From: Thalassobacterium maritimum
GTDB lineage: Bacteria; Verrucomicrobiota; Verrucomicrobiia; Opitutales; Coraliomargaritaceae
Direction of reading: 5' to 3'
NCBI RefSeq assembly: GCF_031127805.1
Contig: NZ_JARXHW010000001.1
Span: forward strand, 1-64,000
Length of the DNA stretch: 64,000 nt
Below, piece by piece: positions 27,301 to 34,489 of this stretch (position 1 is its first letter; every line of letters starts with the position of its first letter). Made by a program: the position numbers and the translations under genes. Under the pieces are notes generated by a model. The model worked only from the letters and a program-made list of their open reading frames with translations. It was not told the DNA's origin and ran no database searches.

Positions 27301-27468
27301 TCCAGTTATTACCCCCTCAAACTCGTGGTCCTTCAAATTTATATAGTCATGCTCCACTGACCGCTGACTAATGGACAAGAACTGACTTCCACCAGCGTAG
27401 GAATCACCGCATACAACTAGGCACAAAAGAGTCACGCTAAATAAACTAGTGAAATATTTCTTCTTCAT
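24337..27468 (-). CDS. Exported multi-domain partner of the Rhs protein, 1043 aa
   Basis: The signal peptide ends near CGDSYAGG. Residues about 100-350 contain a domain I do not recognise (LTDWYAFNFGSPETQDALDY). Then come a nidogen-like beta region (VSSNGYLSFKAL, IIAAYWDDLDTALGGDIYYK), a BACON-like Ig repeat (FSLSPTSGSVSAGGTTAITA) and several DxDxDG calcium loops (DSDSDGMSDDWELLFFGDLT). The last 30 residues form one YD repeat (TYDAVGRLLEMDGNYSLTYT). It is the first gene of a two-gene unit with the Rhs gene. A role in surface display or delivery of the toxin is plausible but unproven. Confidence 0.75.
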   Translation of the reverse strand: MKKKYFTSLFSVTLLCLVVCGDSYAGGSQFLSISQRSVEHDYINLKDHEFEGVITGGEQSVGPYQNAIYIEPDDAKKSGLVSTSSLKMNQMASMSVVDLAATYGHMTLTDWYAFNFGSPETQDALDYLLEVDLGNITSGISISSAEAHTLRQDLLGLLSLPNRVIINGNLSAQGLDFTGINLQYQDWRPYLSDLTAAQFFDAAESITNIRGQYAGIQGAFLPNVTFTGSEDFSQISLAYVCTVNFQGFTQSQAIASSQTKGGVVGTVFTPAQYSGWISSIVSNSATICYIAGWDGNGNWYGVLNQLWDLNARNVTYGSSVQKNPNQFIEGVYPGGANVWTYVPDWWKARIILFDSYDYLVDYPDLQPGDDFDGDAISNLDEFLGGTIPFSAADLDSDGVPYDWEFYWDSEVSVFPSPLVRTYDWGGEYTETLYVNNPGGASANFSAATTGSSSIGYSWEDSISGSIAYSWSDISVSGTQISSLSSIDDGIAAVTLTQFEFPYYGREYSELWVSSNGYLSFKALASDGTNQGLPSVASPSGIIAAYWDDLDTALGGDIYYKEEAQRLIVQYEAVAKDDGSGVNTFQIILNADGSIEYQYKQMNGDLDENTVGIQNVSQNQGLQLRYNSDPSNHVTLQNGYAIRFNVTKELFSLSPTSGSVSAGGTTAITATVSLDNLLPGVHYGSIDFSHDGLGASPWIVPVQVSVPFAKLTEPPSGFTLWEGEDLSEAGTFLRAKLVDAPDDVDYVEFRYADTVIDSDSSALNDEYSVDWEDVPAGAHWVYARMVLDDGGMDDSQAILIFAIPDADEDRLDDRWEQYFFGGLQEDPLGDYDSDGASNLHEYEANFDPTNSSSTPSNIPSVIEFTKPSSAISVLQGETVKFEVNFSDVDFGSDKIEFYVGGNLIGVDTSVTTSASFEWVASNVGAFAITAISIDRYGAETSETPAHLVTVLADSDSDGMSDDWELLFFGDLTRDGLGDFDSDGILDRYEWQFSTDPSVDETSLGAGSADVTTYTYDAVGRLLEMDGNYSLTYTFDDEGNLTSAN

Positions 27469-27874
27469 AGGGCAAATTTCTTCATTTCCTCTGATACCTG
27501 AACTATATTCCGCTCAACACAAGAAAAATAAATTTCACTTTTTAGAGTAGTAAAAAAAACTAGGCTTACTACCTAAAACGAAGTATGTATATACCCCAGA
27601 TAAGCCACAAACAAACACTTTAGGATTAGCCAGAAAAACTCCCAAAAATTAGCACAACCACAAATCCACCAGCATACAAAGCTAAAGGCAATAATTGACA
27701 TCCTGCTACCAAAGAAGCACCTACACACTTCTACCTAGCCTACTAATTTAATAAACAAGCTAACCAACACGCTAACGCATAAATAATTTATTAAAGTACC
27801 AGAGAAAGCTCATTCTCCCCTCGCATTTCCTTGTAAGCTTTCTTAACCCATTGATTGAAAATTTAACACTGAGG
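27469..27874. other. AT-rich leader of the Rhs operon
   Basis: There is no gene in these 406 bases. It must hold the promoter of the leftward 1043-aa/Rhs unit; I cannot fix -35 and -10 boxes. GTAGTAA and TTACTAC near 27547-27574 can pair around an A-rich loop. The IS3-family element begins directly to the right, so upstream control sequences may have been replaced. Confidence 0.5.
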
Positions 27875-27982
27875 TGGATCCAAACCTTGGACAGGTTGCA
27901 GTGATGGTTTAGATGTAGTCCAGAGGAGCTTCGGAGGGAAGTCCAGTCTGGAAGGTTGTTGGTTGAGGTTGTGGTTGGGAGG

Positions 27983-28061
27983 CTGCTGCCGTCGCTCCGT
28001 GGAGGCCGTCCCCGAAGGGGTGCCGCGTAGCGGCAAGGCCGGAGCGGAGCGACGGCAGCAG
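27983..28061. repeat. Long palindrome inside the IS3-family element
   Basis: The arms CTGCTGCCGTCGCTCCG (27983-27999) and its exact inverse (28045-28061) enclose a 45-base GC-rich loop that contains a second hairpin, CCCCGAAGGGG. The position after orfB suggests a terminator or a block to read-through; it has no T run. Confidence 0.7.
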
Positions 28062-28078
28062 AGGTGGACAATAGTTTC

Positions 28079-28882
28079 TCACGCGGCGTCCTCCATGTTG
28101 AGTCCAGCGCGATACTTTTGCTCGGGACTCATGCCCAGGCTCTGATGCTTGCGGGAGTTGTATTTTCGGAAGAACGCAGACAAGCCCTGATACAGTTCGG
28201 ACATCGTCTCGTAGCCGCGGATATAGATGTCGTCATACTTCACCGTGCGCCAGAGCCGCTCGATCATGACGTTGTCCAAAGCCCGGCCTTTTCCGTCCAT
28301 GCTGATTTTGATACCATGGGCCTTGAGCGTGCCGGTAAAGGCTTCGCCCGTGAACTGGCTGCCCTGGTCGCTATTGAAGATCTCCGGGGTGCCTTCGGTC
28401 TCCAAGGCTGCTTCCAGGCACTCCACGCAGAACGCCTCGTCCATGCTGTTGCTGAGCCTCCAGCTGATCACATAGCGGCTCGACCAGTCCATCACCGCCG
28501 TCAAGTAGACGTGGCCGTCTCCGAGAGGGATGTAGGTGATGTCGGTACACCAGACCTGATTGCTCCGGTTGATCTCCAGATTGCGCAGCAGGTACGGATA
28601 CTTCTTGTGGCCTTTGCCCGGAATGCTCAGGCGCGGCTTCGGGTAGATCGGCTCAATCCCCATCGTCCGCATCAGCCGCTGCACACGCTTGCGCCCGACA
28701 TGGTAGCCGAGCTCCTGCAAGGCATCGCGCATGCGGCGGCTCCCCAGAACAGGATCCTCCATATAAAGCCGATCCATCGCCTGCATCAGCATCTCGTCCA
28801 TCCGGCAGATCTGACGCTTGGGCTTGTGATAGTAGCTCGAATGCGGAACCGCCAGCAACTTGCACTGTTTCGTGATACTCAT
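28079..28882 (-). CDS. IS3-family transposase OrfB (copy 1)
   Basis: The catalytic half of an IS3-type DDE transposase. HTH_21-like MDRLYMEDPVLGSRRMRDAL is followed by the integrase core: VWCTDITYIPLGDGHVYLTA with the first Asp, IFNSDQGSQFTGEAF with the second, and DNVMIERLWRTVKYDDIYIR with the Glu. I prefer the ATG at 28882 (MSITKQCKLLAV), which has AAGGG at good spacing; the open frame reaches 28939. Relative to orfA the frame is +1 rather than the usual -1, so separate initiation or an indel is likely. Confidence 0.85.
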   Translation of the reverse strand: MSITKQCKLLAVPHSSYYHKPKRQICRMDEMLMQAMDRLYMEDPVLGSRRMRDALQELGYHVGRKRVQRLMRTMGIEPIYPKPRLSIPGKGHKKYPYLLRNLEINRSNQVWCTDITYIPLGDGHVYLTAVMDWSSRYVISWRLSNSMDEAFCVECLEAALETEGTPEIFNSDQGSQFTGEAFTGTLKAHGIKISMDGKGRALDNVMIERLWRTVKYDDIYIRGYETMSELYQGLSAFFRKYNSRKHQSLGMSPEQKYRAGLNMEDAA

Positions 28883-28895
28883 CGTCGATCCCTTC

Positions 28896-29216
28896 TCAAC
28901 GAAGCTCATCCTCCGGGATACTGATACCGAGCTTGTCACAACTGTCTTTTAAAAAATCCACCTCCACCTGGAGCTGGCCAATTTGCTTGTATAAACGGTC
29001 TTCCTTCAGCTTCTGCTTGAACGCCTCTTCGTGCTTCGAACTCGCGCTCTCGAACACGCTGCTGGCATTGCCGAGCAGCGCCTTCTTCCACTCCGTCACC
29101 TGCGTGGGATGGATCTGATAACGCTTAGCGATCTCGTGGACCGGTTGCTGCTCACGCAGCGCTTCAAGCGCCACTTTGCTTTTGAACTCTGATGTGAACT
29201 TACGTCTTTTTTTCAT
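28896..29216 (-). CDS. IS3-family transposase OrfA (copy 1)
   Basis: A helix-turn-helix protein of 106 aa starting MKKRRKFTSEFKSKVALEAL, with HEIAKRYQIHPTQVTEWKKA as the HTH, and a leucine-rich C-terminal helix (RLYKQIGQLQVEVDFLKDSC) for dimerisation. It would bind the IS ends. The ATG at 29216 is chosen because the longer frame to 29372 runs out of the IS. Confidence 0.8.
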   Translation of the reverse strand: MKKRRKFTSEFKSKVALEALREQQPVHEIAKRYQIHPTQVTEWKKALLGNASSVFESASSKHEEAFKQKLKEDRLYKQIGQLQVEVDFLKDSCDKLGISIPEDELR

Positions 29217-29268
29217 TCGTTGCTTTACCTTAGTCGGGTGAAGCAACCTGTCCAACATTTCGGGGCCA

Positions 29269-29917
29269 GCTCTCCAGCGAAACACCACTCGAGATAGTAT
29301 GCGCCATACAAGCCCTCCAAAAGAGCTTCCCGCAAAAAGTTGTGTTGTTGTGCGGAAATCATGATTTACCATATTACGCGCTACGGCCAGCCTGCATCAA
29401 TGGCAGCAACCAATTCAACAAAGAGCTATCCTTCTCCCTAAACGATGGGCCGAGTAATGATTATAAGGTTGAGCGTGCTCGAATCATAAATGGCATATGG
29501 GATGAGACATTCTGGCAAAGCCTGAAAGGAGCTTATTTATTTGATGGATGGCTGTTTTCACATGCCGGCATTAAGCGAAGATTCTGGCGCAAAACAGATT
29601 CACTGGCAAGCAGCTATGAACTCTTCTGTATGGGTTGGCAGTCTGCCTGGAACAACATGCATACCTCAGAAGAGAAAAATGCTTTTTTCTCCTGTGGCAC
29701 AGTGAGGGGCGGAGAATCAGAGTATGGTGGTCCTCTCTGGCTCGATTGGCGCAAAGAGTTCGATGATGAACTGGAGCTGCCACAAATCGTAGGCCACACA
29801 CGCCTTACATCTGAAAACGAAATGCAGAAGGGACGTTGCTACTGCCTGGATTTCTCTCAAAGAGCTTACGGAAAACTCATTGATGGAAAACTGACCTTAA
29901 TTCGACTAAAGAGATAG
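29269..29917 (+). pseudogene. Calcineurin-like metallophosphoesterase, 5' end lost
   Basis: The frame is open from the IS border and reads SSETPLEIVCAIQALQKSFP, then VVLLCGNHDLPYY, the GNHD metal motif of the family. Later it has LFSHAGIKRRFW and the C-terminal metal motif in IVGHTRLTSEN. The N-terminal metal motif (usually GDxVDRG) is missing, because the IS3-family element at 27875-29268 removed it. The first ATG of the remnant is near 29342, giving 191 aa unlikely to be active. Left of the IS I find no trace of the missing part. Confidence 0.8.
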
Positions 29918-29930
29918 GGGATTATCGCGA

Positions 29931-30152
29931 CTACTCGCGCTCCATTTGATCCATATAGGCAAAAACAGCTCGATATGGCTTTCTTACCCGGTGAGTCGGG
30001 GTAGTTATCCCTGCGTCCACAAGTGTTTGCGCTTTTTCTTTCGAACTCATCTTAGCGAATCGACGAGCGACATGTTTGGCCGCAACCCTTGGGTCATGAG
30101 ATAACGCTGATCTTTGAGAATTCATGTTACGATCCTTAAAATGCCATGTCAT
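29931..30152 (-). CDS. Small protein coupled to tniQ, 73 aa
   Basis: Its ATG at 30152 overlaps the tniQ stop in an ATGA arrangement, which points to coupled translation and a shared role. The protein is basic and mostly helical (DPRVAAKHVARRFAKMSSKE) and ends with GITTPTHRVRKPYRAVFAYM, a pattern seen in small regulators and antitoxin-like proteins. No family can be named. A transposition accessory or a repressor is possible. Confidence 0.55.
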   Translation of the reverse strand: MTWHFKDRNMNSQRSALSHDPRVAAKHVARRFAKMSSKEKAQTLVDAGITTPTHRVRKPYRAVFAYMDQMERE

Positions 30153-31288
30153 CTGTCAACTCTCTTGCTCACCCTCGACTCATGATAGCGCACCATAGCC
30201 GAATAGGAGCTATATCTTGAATGCTTCGGCGTCTCATTCCTCCATGGACTATAAACAACGCTAAACTTCCGCATTTCTTTCCACACCCAAAAGGGAACAT
30301 AGTCTCTATCTTTAGTCAGCACAGACGGCCAGAGTTTCACGGCATCACAGATACTCGAAAAGCGTTCAGGCCATTGAGTGTCCATAACCAATGCTGCGAC
30401 CCCGGATACTACCGTGCGCCTGAGTCTCAATGGCAGCCGCGTAAGGCCGAGACCTCTAAATGCTGCAATCTTTTCACAATCAGGATGAAACAGTCCACAC
30501 TGCAGCATTTCTAATTGGATTTTACTTCCGTAGTCACGGTAATTGGTAACAAATAATTTCGCCAAGGCCTCCAACCCCGACAGAAACACTTCCGAGTAGA
30601 GCCAATGCCCACCATGAAATCGTATTTGCCCGACAGCCAAAGCATCTTCAATTAGATGACTAAGCCGTAACAATTCGTCCGAAATCACGCCATCACCACT
30701 CATTTGCTCTACACATAAGCCAAGATTAGTGCCACAGTTATAGCAGTTTGCGAGACTACCGATCTTTACTTTGTTTCGATGTCCCATTTCTTTACGATAA
30801 AAATGGACTGGCGATCCACAGTCTGGGCAGGAATCATGCAACCAGCACTGGTGCCGGGGACAACATACTGCAAATGCGAATCTCCAATACCGCCTATAGT
30901 GTTCAGATTCGGCAAGGCACACAGGACAATACTGTAAACCGTTCGACCGACCGACCCGATGATACTTCACCAGCGGCAATATTGAGTTCCTAAGCCGCAA
31001 TCTTGAATCTGCGACACAAGGACTACTCTGAAAAGTAGTCTTAAGGACTACCTCTAATGGCACGGACATCAGGAATGCCCAGCTCTCCAAAACATGAGAG
31101 TTCGGGTTTAAATCAAAGTCGCGATTCCAGATATTCACCCCCGGCCACAAATCGTGACAGAAGCTTTGAACTTTCATCCGGTAAGCCTTTGCGACCCTAA
31201 CAATCCATGAAGTTAACAACTCATCTTCAAGAGGATCTGGGCGCAACGGCAATTGCGCCGACCAAAACCTGCGGGAGTATTTTTTCAT
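30149..31288 (-). CDS. tniQ: TniQ/TnsD-like target selector
   Basis: A 379-aa protein of the TniQ family, which brings the Tn7-like transposase to its target through TnsC. The N-terminal part has the family opening LPLRPDPLEDELLTSWIVRV. Two zinc-binding groups follow: CPVCLAES with CCPRHQCWLHDSCPDC near residues 118-157, and CYNCG about 25 residues later. The C-terminal half (FRGLGLTRLPLRLRRTVVSG) would contact DNA. The insertion in comM suggests that this protein reads a comM sequence, as TnsD reads glmS. It is separated from tnsC by about 7 kb of cargo, which is unusual. The 73-aa gene follows with a 4-bp overlap. Confidence 0.85.
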   Translation of the reverse strand: MKKYSRRFWSAQLPLRPDPLEDELLTSWIVRVAKAYRMKVQSFCHDLWPGVNIWNRDFDLNPNSHVLESWAFLMSVPLEVVLKTTFQSSPCVADSRLRLRNSILPLVKYHRVGRSNGLQYCPVCLAESEHYRRYWRFAFAVCCPRHQCWLHDSCPDCGSPVHFYRKEMGHRNKVKIGSLANCYNCGTNLGLCVEQMSGDGVISDELLRLSHLIEDALAVGQIRFHGGHWLYSEVFLSGLEALAKLFVTNYRDYGSKIQLEMLQCGLFHPDCEKIAAFRGLGLTRLPLRLRRTVVSGVAALVMDTQWPERFSSICDAVKLWPSVLTKDRDYVPFWVWKEMRKFSVVYSPWRNETPKHSRYSSYSAMVRYHESRVSKRVDR

Positions 31289-31629
31289 GACATAGCCCGA
31301 GAGAACCTAGTCGGATTACTACAAATTAATTCTCTTCAAAGAAAATTATAACTAGGCGACAAAATTGCGATAATTAAGTAATTGCACACAAGCGGTCTAG
31401 GGTAATTCTGCAAGGTCCGATTTAGTGATCACATCATGAATCCGGGCATAATTACCGCGCGAAACAACGCCATATGGAGCTGGGGACGTAAAGTTGGACC
31501 AGCCGCCTCCGACGCTGAAATTAAAAAAGTTCCACTAAATGTGATCTTATCATCGACGACTGAAGCTCAATCCGTCCGACAAAATGCTGAAGGTTGAGCT
31601 CCAGAACGTTCATCTAGAATACGAACAGC
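31289..31629. other. Spacer upstream of tniQ
   Basis: This 341-base gap should hold the tniQ promoter. A plus-strand frame 31436-31597 (MNPGIITARNNAIWSWGRKV, 53 codons) is open but has weak start context and no family, so I do not call it a gene. I see no CRISPR repeat or tRNA. Confidence 0.45.
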
Positions 31630-33225
31630 TTAACCCTTAGACTTCACTAACAGTTCAGGAAGTCGAACCGCTTTCAGCTTCAAATAAATATTCTGCAGCG
31701 ACTCATACTCTCTCGCGGATAAACCCAACCCATCATAAAAATCGATATTATGAGGACTAGTCGCCCCGGCTCTAGAAAACTCTACTTGCCCGCAAAGCCT
31801 GTGATAGTCCTTAGCCTTAAAATGACGATAGAGCATTGGAAGGCTCTGAAATTCAGATGGCGTCAACTCAAGGACCCCGCCTCCATACCTTCTGCCCATT
31901 AACTCTGTAAATATTAGTGTGATTATATTGTAGAATGATGCAATAAAGCTCCTCACATCTACGCCATGTCTTACATTAACTAAATATGCAGAATCAGTCA
32001 CCTGAACCCGTGCAAGATTCCTTACTAATTTCGGCATGCTATGTATGCGCTTGAAGATCAGGGCATCTGCGGGCTCGCTAACTCCAGGAACATTATACCA
32101 CCGATTCCGCTTCTTACATTTGTAGCGCTCATGCAATTCAAGATCGACTCCATGCCTCAAGTAATCATCCAGTCTAGAATTAGGCCGATTCTTCTTATTT
32201 AGATCTAACAAATAACTAGGGACTCCATCCCTAACGATTTCATCAAACATTTTCGCGGTAAAATCTCCCCCGCACGTCAAACTGCTACTCCTAGTTAAAA
32301 TAGGAACCTTGTACGCCATTGCACCGTGCTTAGCTATTTCTTGCTCGTTCAGTATAAAGAAATCATTCGCTCCCGTCACAACCCCAGGCCTTGATGTAAT
32401 AAAATCTGAAGCACGAGGGAGTCGTTCATTAATGCGATTTAGCAAGCCAATTTCAGCAGAACTCAAAGTGTAGTGTGTCCACTTTGACTGACTTATCATT
32501 AATCCATTGGAAGAGATTTCACGAATGCGTGAAGCTTCAAAGTCCTCTACTTCATAGAAAAAGGTCCCAGCGCTATCGTGTATCTTGTATGCGAATAATA
32601 ATAAAGTTTGCTGCTCAATCCCCGTAAAATCTCGTATGCTCAAAACAAAAATCTCTAAGCGCTGAAATCGCTCTTCAAGGAAAACTCTTAGTTTCTCGGC
32701 ATACTTCACCTGAAGCAGATCCGCCGGAAGAACTAGAGCCAAAACTCCATGTTCATCTAATAGCTCCGCAGACTTTAGGACAAATGCTGTCCATATATTA
32801 CTAACATTGGTTAGACCTAAACCAGCTTTTGCATGACACTCCTTTACCCGCCCTAAAACCTCCTCATCAAGAAATTTCTTCTTAATGTAAGGCGGATTAC
32901 CTAGAACCAAAGAATAAGTATTCCCAGGAGCTGGCTCATAAGCCAAGAAGTCTCCGTTGTGTTTAACGACGGATCTAAAAGCATTTCTACCTGCTGCGAT
33001 AGCATAAGCCGACTCGATAGCTTCACTGTCTAGCTCAACAATCGTCAGGTCTACTCTTTCGGTCGAACAAGAATTACTCTCGGACAAAGCTCTCAAAAAA
33101 CTACCGTCACCAACACTAGGTTCAAGAATTGCATTACAACTTGAATTTATAAAGTCAGACAAATAGCTAACCATAAAATCTGAAATATGGCTAGGGGTAT
33201 AATAAGCTCCTGTAATTTTACTCAT
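31630..33225 (-). CDS. Eco57I-like N6-adenine DNA methyltransferase
   Basis: A 531-aa class I methylase that would modify adenine in DNA using S-adenosylmethionine. Motif I is ILEPSVGDGSFL near residues 33-44, and the catalytic motif NPPY is at 110-113 (LVLGNPPYIKKKF). The C-terminal half looks like a target-recognition region (NDFFILNEQEI, RRYGGGVLELTPSEFQSLPM), as in Type II/IIG enzymes, but no nuclease domain is fused. The ATG at 33225 overlaps the HNH gene stop in an ATGA arrangement. In the operon it would mark self DNA, with the HNH protein as possible effector. The family call is firm; the role is inferred. Confidence 0.85.
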   Translation of the reverse strand: MSKITGAYYTPSHISDFMVSYLSDFINSSCNAILEPSVGDGSFLRALSESNSCSTERVDLTIVELDSEAIESAYAIAAGRNAFRSVVKHNGDFLAYEPAPGNTYSLVLGNPPYIKKKFLDEEVLGRVKECHAKAGLGLTNVSNIWTAFVLKSAELLDEHGVLALVLPADLLQVKYAEKLRVFLEERFQRLEIFVLSIRDFTGIEQQTLLLFAYKIHDSAGTFFYEVEDFEASRIREISSNGLMISQSKWTHYTLSSAEIGLLNRINERLPRASDFITSRPGVVTGANDFFILNEQEIAKHGAMAYKVPILTRSSSLTCGGDFTAKMFDEIVRDGVPSYLLDLNKKNRPNSRLDDYLRHGVDLELHERYKCKKRNRWYNVPGVSEPADALIFKRIHSMPKLVRNLARVQVTDSAYLVNVRHGVDVRSFIASFYNIITLIFTELMGRRYGGGVLELTPSEFQSLPMLYRHFKAKDYHRLCGQVEFSRAGATSPHNIDFYDGLGLSAREYESLQNIYLKLKAVRLPELLVKSKG

Positions 33226-33812
33226 TGTGACTCTCGTAATAGAGATAAATAATTTTTGATTCGTTGCTGTGTCTCAAAAAACTGCTCCAGCACTTTAAGA
33301 TACAGACCGGAGCTATCTCTTTTATCACTAGAATCTCTTAGTTCCTCGATACACTCAGCCAACTTTTTATTCTGTGACTCGAGCTTTTTAATAGTCCAGA
33401 TGATTTGGTGACGCTTAAGGCCTAGATTCAACTCCTCGAAGATAAATTTACCGCGACTCCCTTCATATCCAATGGAACCATCGTCACGCCTTATTATATG
33501 TTCATCATACCCGTCTTCACATGGATCAATAAAGCCATCCTCTTCTCGCCAAGTATCCCATTTGGAGCGATTACAGTACGGGCATGAATATACTAGATTA
33601 TCATAATCATTTACATCATCCGGAAAAGAACATTTCGGTTTAAAATGATCGATCTGATACCCTCTCGAACCACCAGAGTAAAAATCATCATCATCGCAAT
33701 ATCCACAATGCTGAGAAAAATCATTCCTCAAATTAGTTTTGTAACTCTGATATCTAGCAAAAACCCTAATACAGTTACGGATAGGTTTTTTTGAGTGAAA
33801 CCGTTTACGCAC
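33222..33812 (-). CDS. HNH endonuclease
   Basis: A 196-aa protein with a clear zinc-finger HNH core: HCGYCDD, then the catalytic strand GYQIDHFKPK, then NLVYSCPYCNRSKWDTW near residues 35-95. The C-terminal half is helical and charged (LESQNKKLAECIEELRDSSD). The fold resembles HNH effectors of the TIGR02646/PtuB sort. It overlaps the receiver gene by eight bases and the methylase by four, so all are made together. It is the obvious candidate for DNA cutting in this system. Confidence 0.85.
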   Translation of the reverse strand: MRKRFHSKKPIRNCIRVFARYQSYKTNLRNDFSQHCGYCDDDDFYSGGSRGYQIDHFKPKCSFPDDVNDYDNLVYSCPYCNRSKWDTWREEDGFIDPCEDGYDEHIIRRDDGSIGYEGSRGKFIFEELNLGLKRHQIIWTIKKLESQNKKLAECIEELRDSSDKRDSSGLYLKVLEQFFETQQRIKNYLSLLRESQ

Positions 33813-34485
33813 CGGAATTCCTCACGCTTTCGATCAACTCATCGGTCTTTTTAATGAACTCGCAAAGGTCATCCTGAAAAGAACGTTTTTTAATTACCGG
33901 AGGCAAAGAAGCCGCATCGCTAATGCTTCGCTCAAAGAAAGTATCTAATTCGATAATACGTTCTTCTTGCGTTGCGCTCAGATCGCCTTGCCTTGAAGCC
34001 TCAAGCAGCTCGTAATACTCAGCTTTATATTCAGCAAATCTAGCATGGTAGTGTTCTATCTGACGAAGTATTCTAAGTGAAAGTCTATTGTCTGCATCAC
34101 GCTGAGCATTTCTAGTAAAATTGCGCCCATACAAATCCTTCGAGTAAACAATATTCACATCTTGGCTATTACCAATCGCATCGTGGTCAAAAGAAGTCAC
34201 AACGAAACAGGGGAAACCTTTTTTTATCTTCAAAAAAGCTTCAACAAGGTCAACTCCGTTGAATGTCACATTGTAATCAATGTCAGTCTTCAAGTCATTG
34301 AGTTTATAATCAACAACTACAGCATCTGGTCTTTCCTCCACGATAGCATCTAACATTTCGTCAACCCCCGAAAGAGGGAGCAATTTAACGACATCAAGCT
34401 GATCCGACATTTTTTGACTCTCGATATAGTCTAAAAACCGATCCATATCTTCGTCGGACTCATCTATTAAAAGCACCTTGTACAT
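33805..34485 (-). CDS. Receiver-domain protein
   Basis: A 226-aa protein. The receiver fold is complete: acidic cluster LLIDESDED at the N-terminus, phospho-acceptor Asp in AVVVDYKLND, Ser/Thr in FVVTSFD and Lys in IVYSKDLYG. The C-terminal 100 residues are helical (ARFAEYKAEYYELLEASRQG) and not a known DNA-binding output. It lies four bases after the kinase gene stop and overlaps the HNH gene. The likely path is kinase to receiver to nuclease, which would make it a switch rather than a transcription factor. Confidence 0.85.
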   Translation of the reverse strand: MYKVLLIDESDEDMDRFLDYIESQKMSDQLDVVKLLPLSGVDEMLDAIVEERPDAVVVDYKLNDLKTDIDYNVTFNGVDLVEAFLKIKKGFPCFVVTSFDHDAIGNSQDVNIVYSKDLYGRNFTRNAQRDADNRLSLRILRQIEHYHARFAEYKAEYYELLEASRQGDLSATQEERIIELDTFFERSISDAASLPPVIKKRSFQDDLCEFIKKTDELIESVRNSGA

Positions 34486-34489
34486 AATC

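Larger units (their letters stand above)
27875..29268 (-). mobile_element. IS3-family insertion sequence (copy 1)
   Basis: About 1.39 kb with orfA and orfB reading leftward. Inverted ends share TTGGACAGGTTGC (left 27887-27899, right inverted at 29242-29254) and begin TGG on both sides, which gives the proposed borders. I found no clear target duplication, so one flank may be deleted; the right border cuts a metallophosphoesterase gene. A 17-bp perfect palindrome (27983-27999 with 28045-28061) lies downstream of orfB. Confidence 0.75.

Noticed and set aside
28064..28924. Plus-strand frame of 286 codons opposite IS3 orfB
   Set aside because: It is exactly antisense to a clear DDE transposase; composition is that of a shadow frame.
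31436..31597. Plus-strand frame of 53 codons upstream of tniQ
   Set aside because: Weak start context, no family, and no sign of conservation; left as part of the spacer.
31289..31629. Possible CRISPR or guide RNA region near tniQ
   Set aside because: I looked because some Tn7-like elements use CRISPR targeting. There are no direct repeats with spacers and no cas genes.
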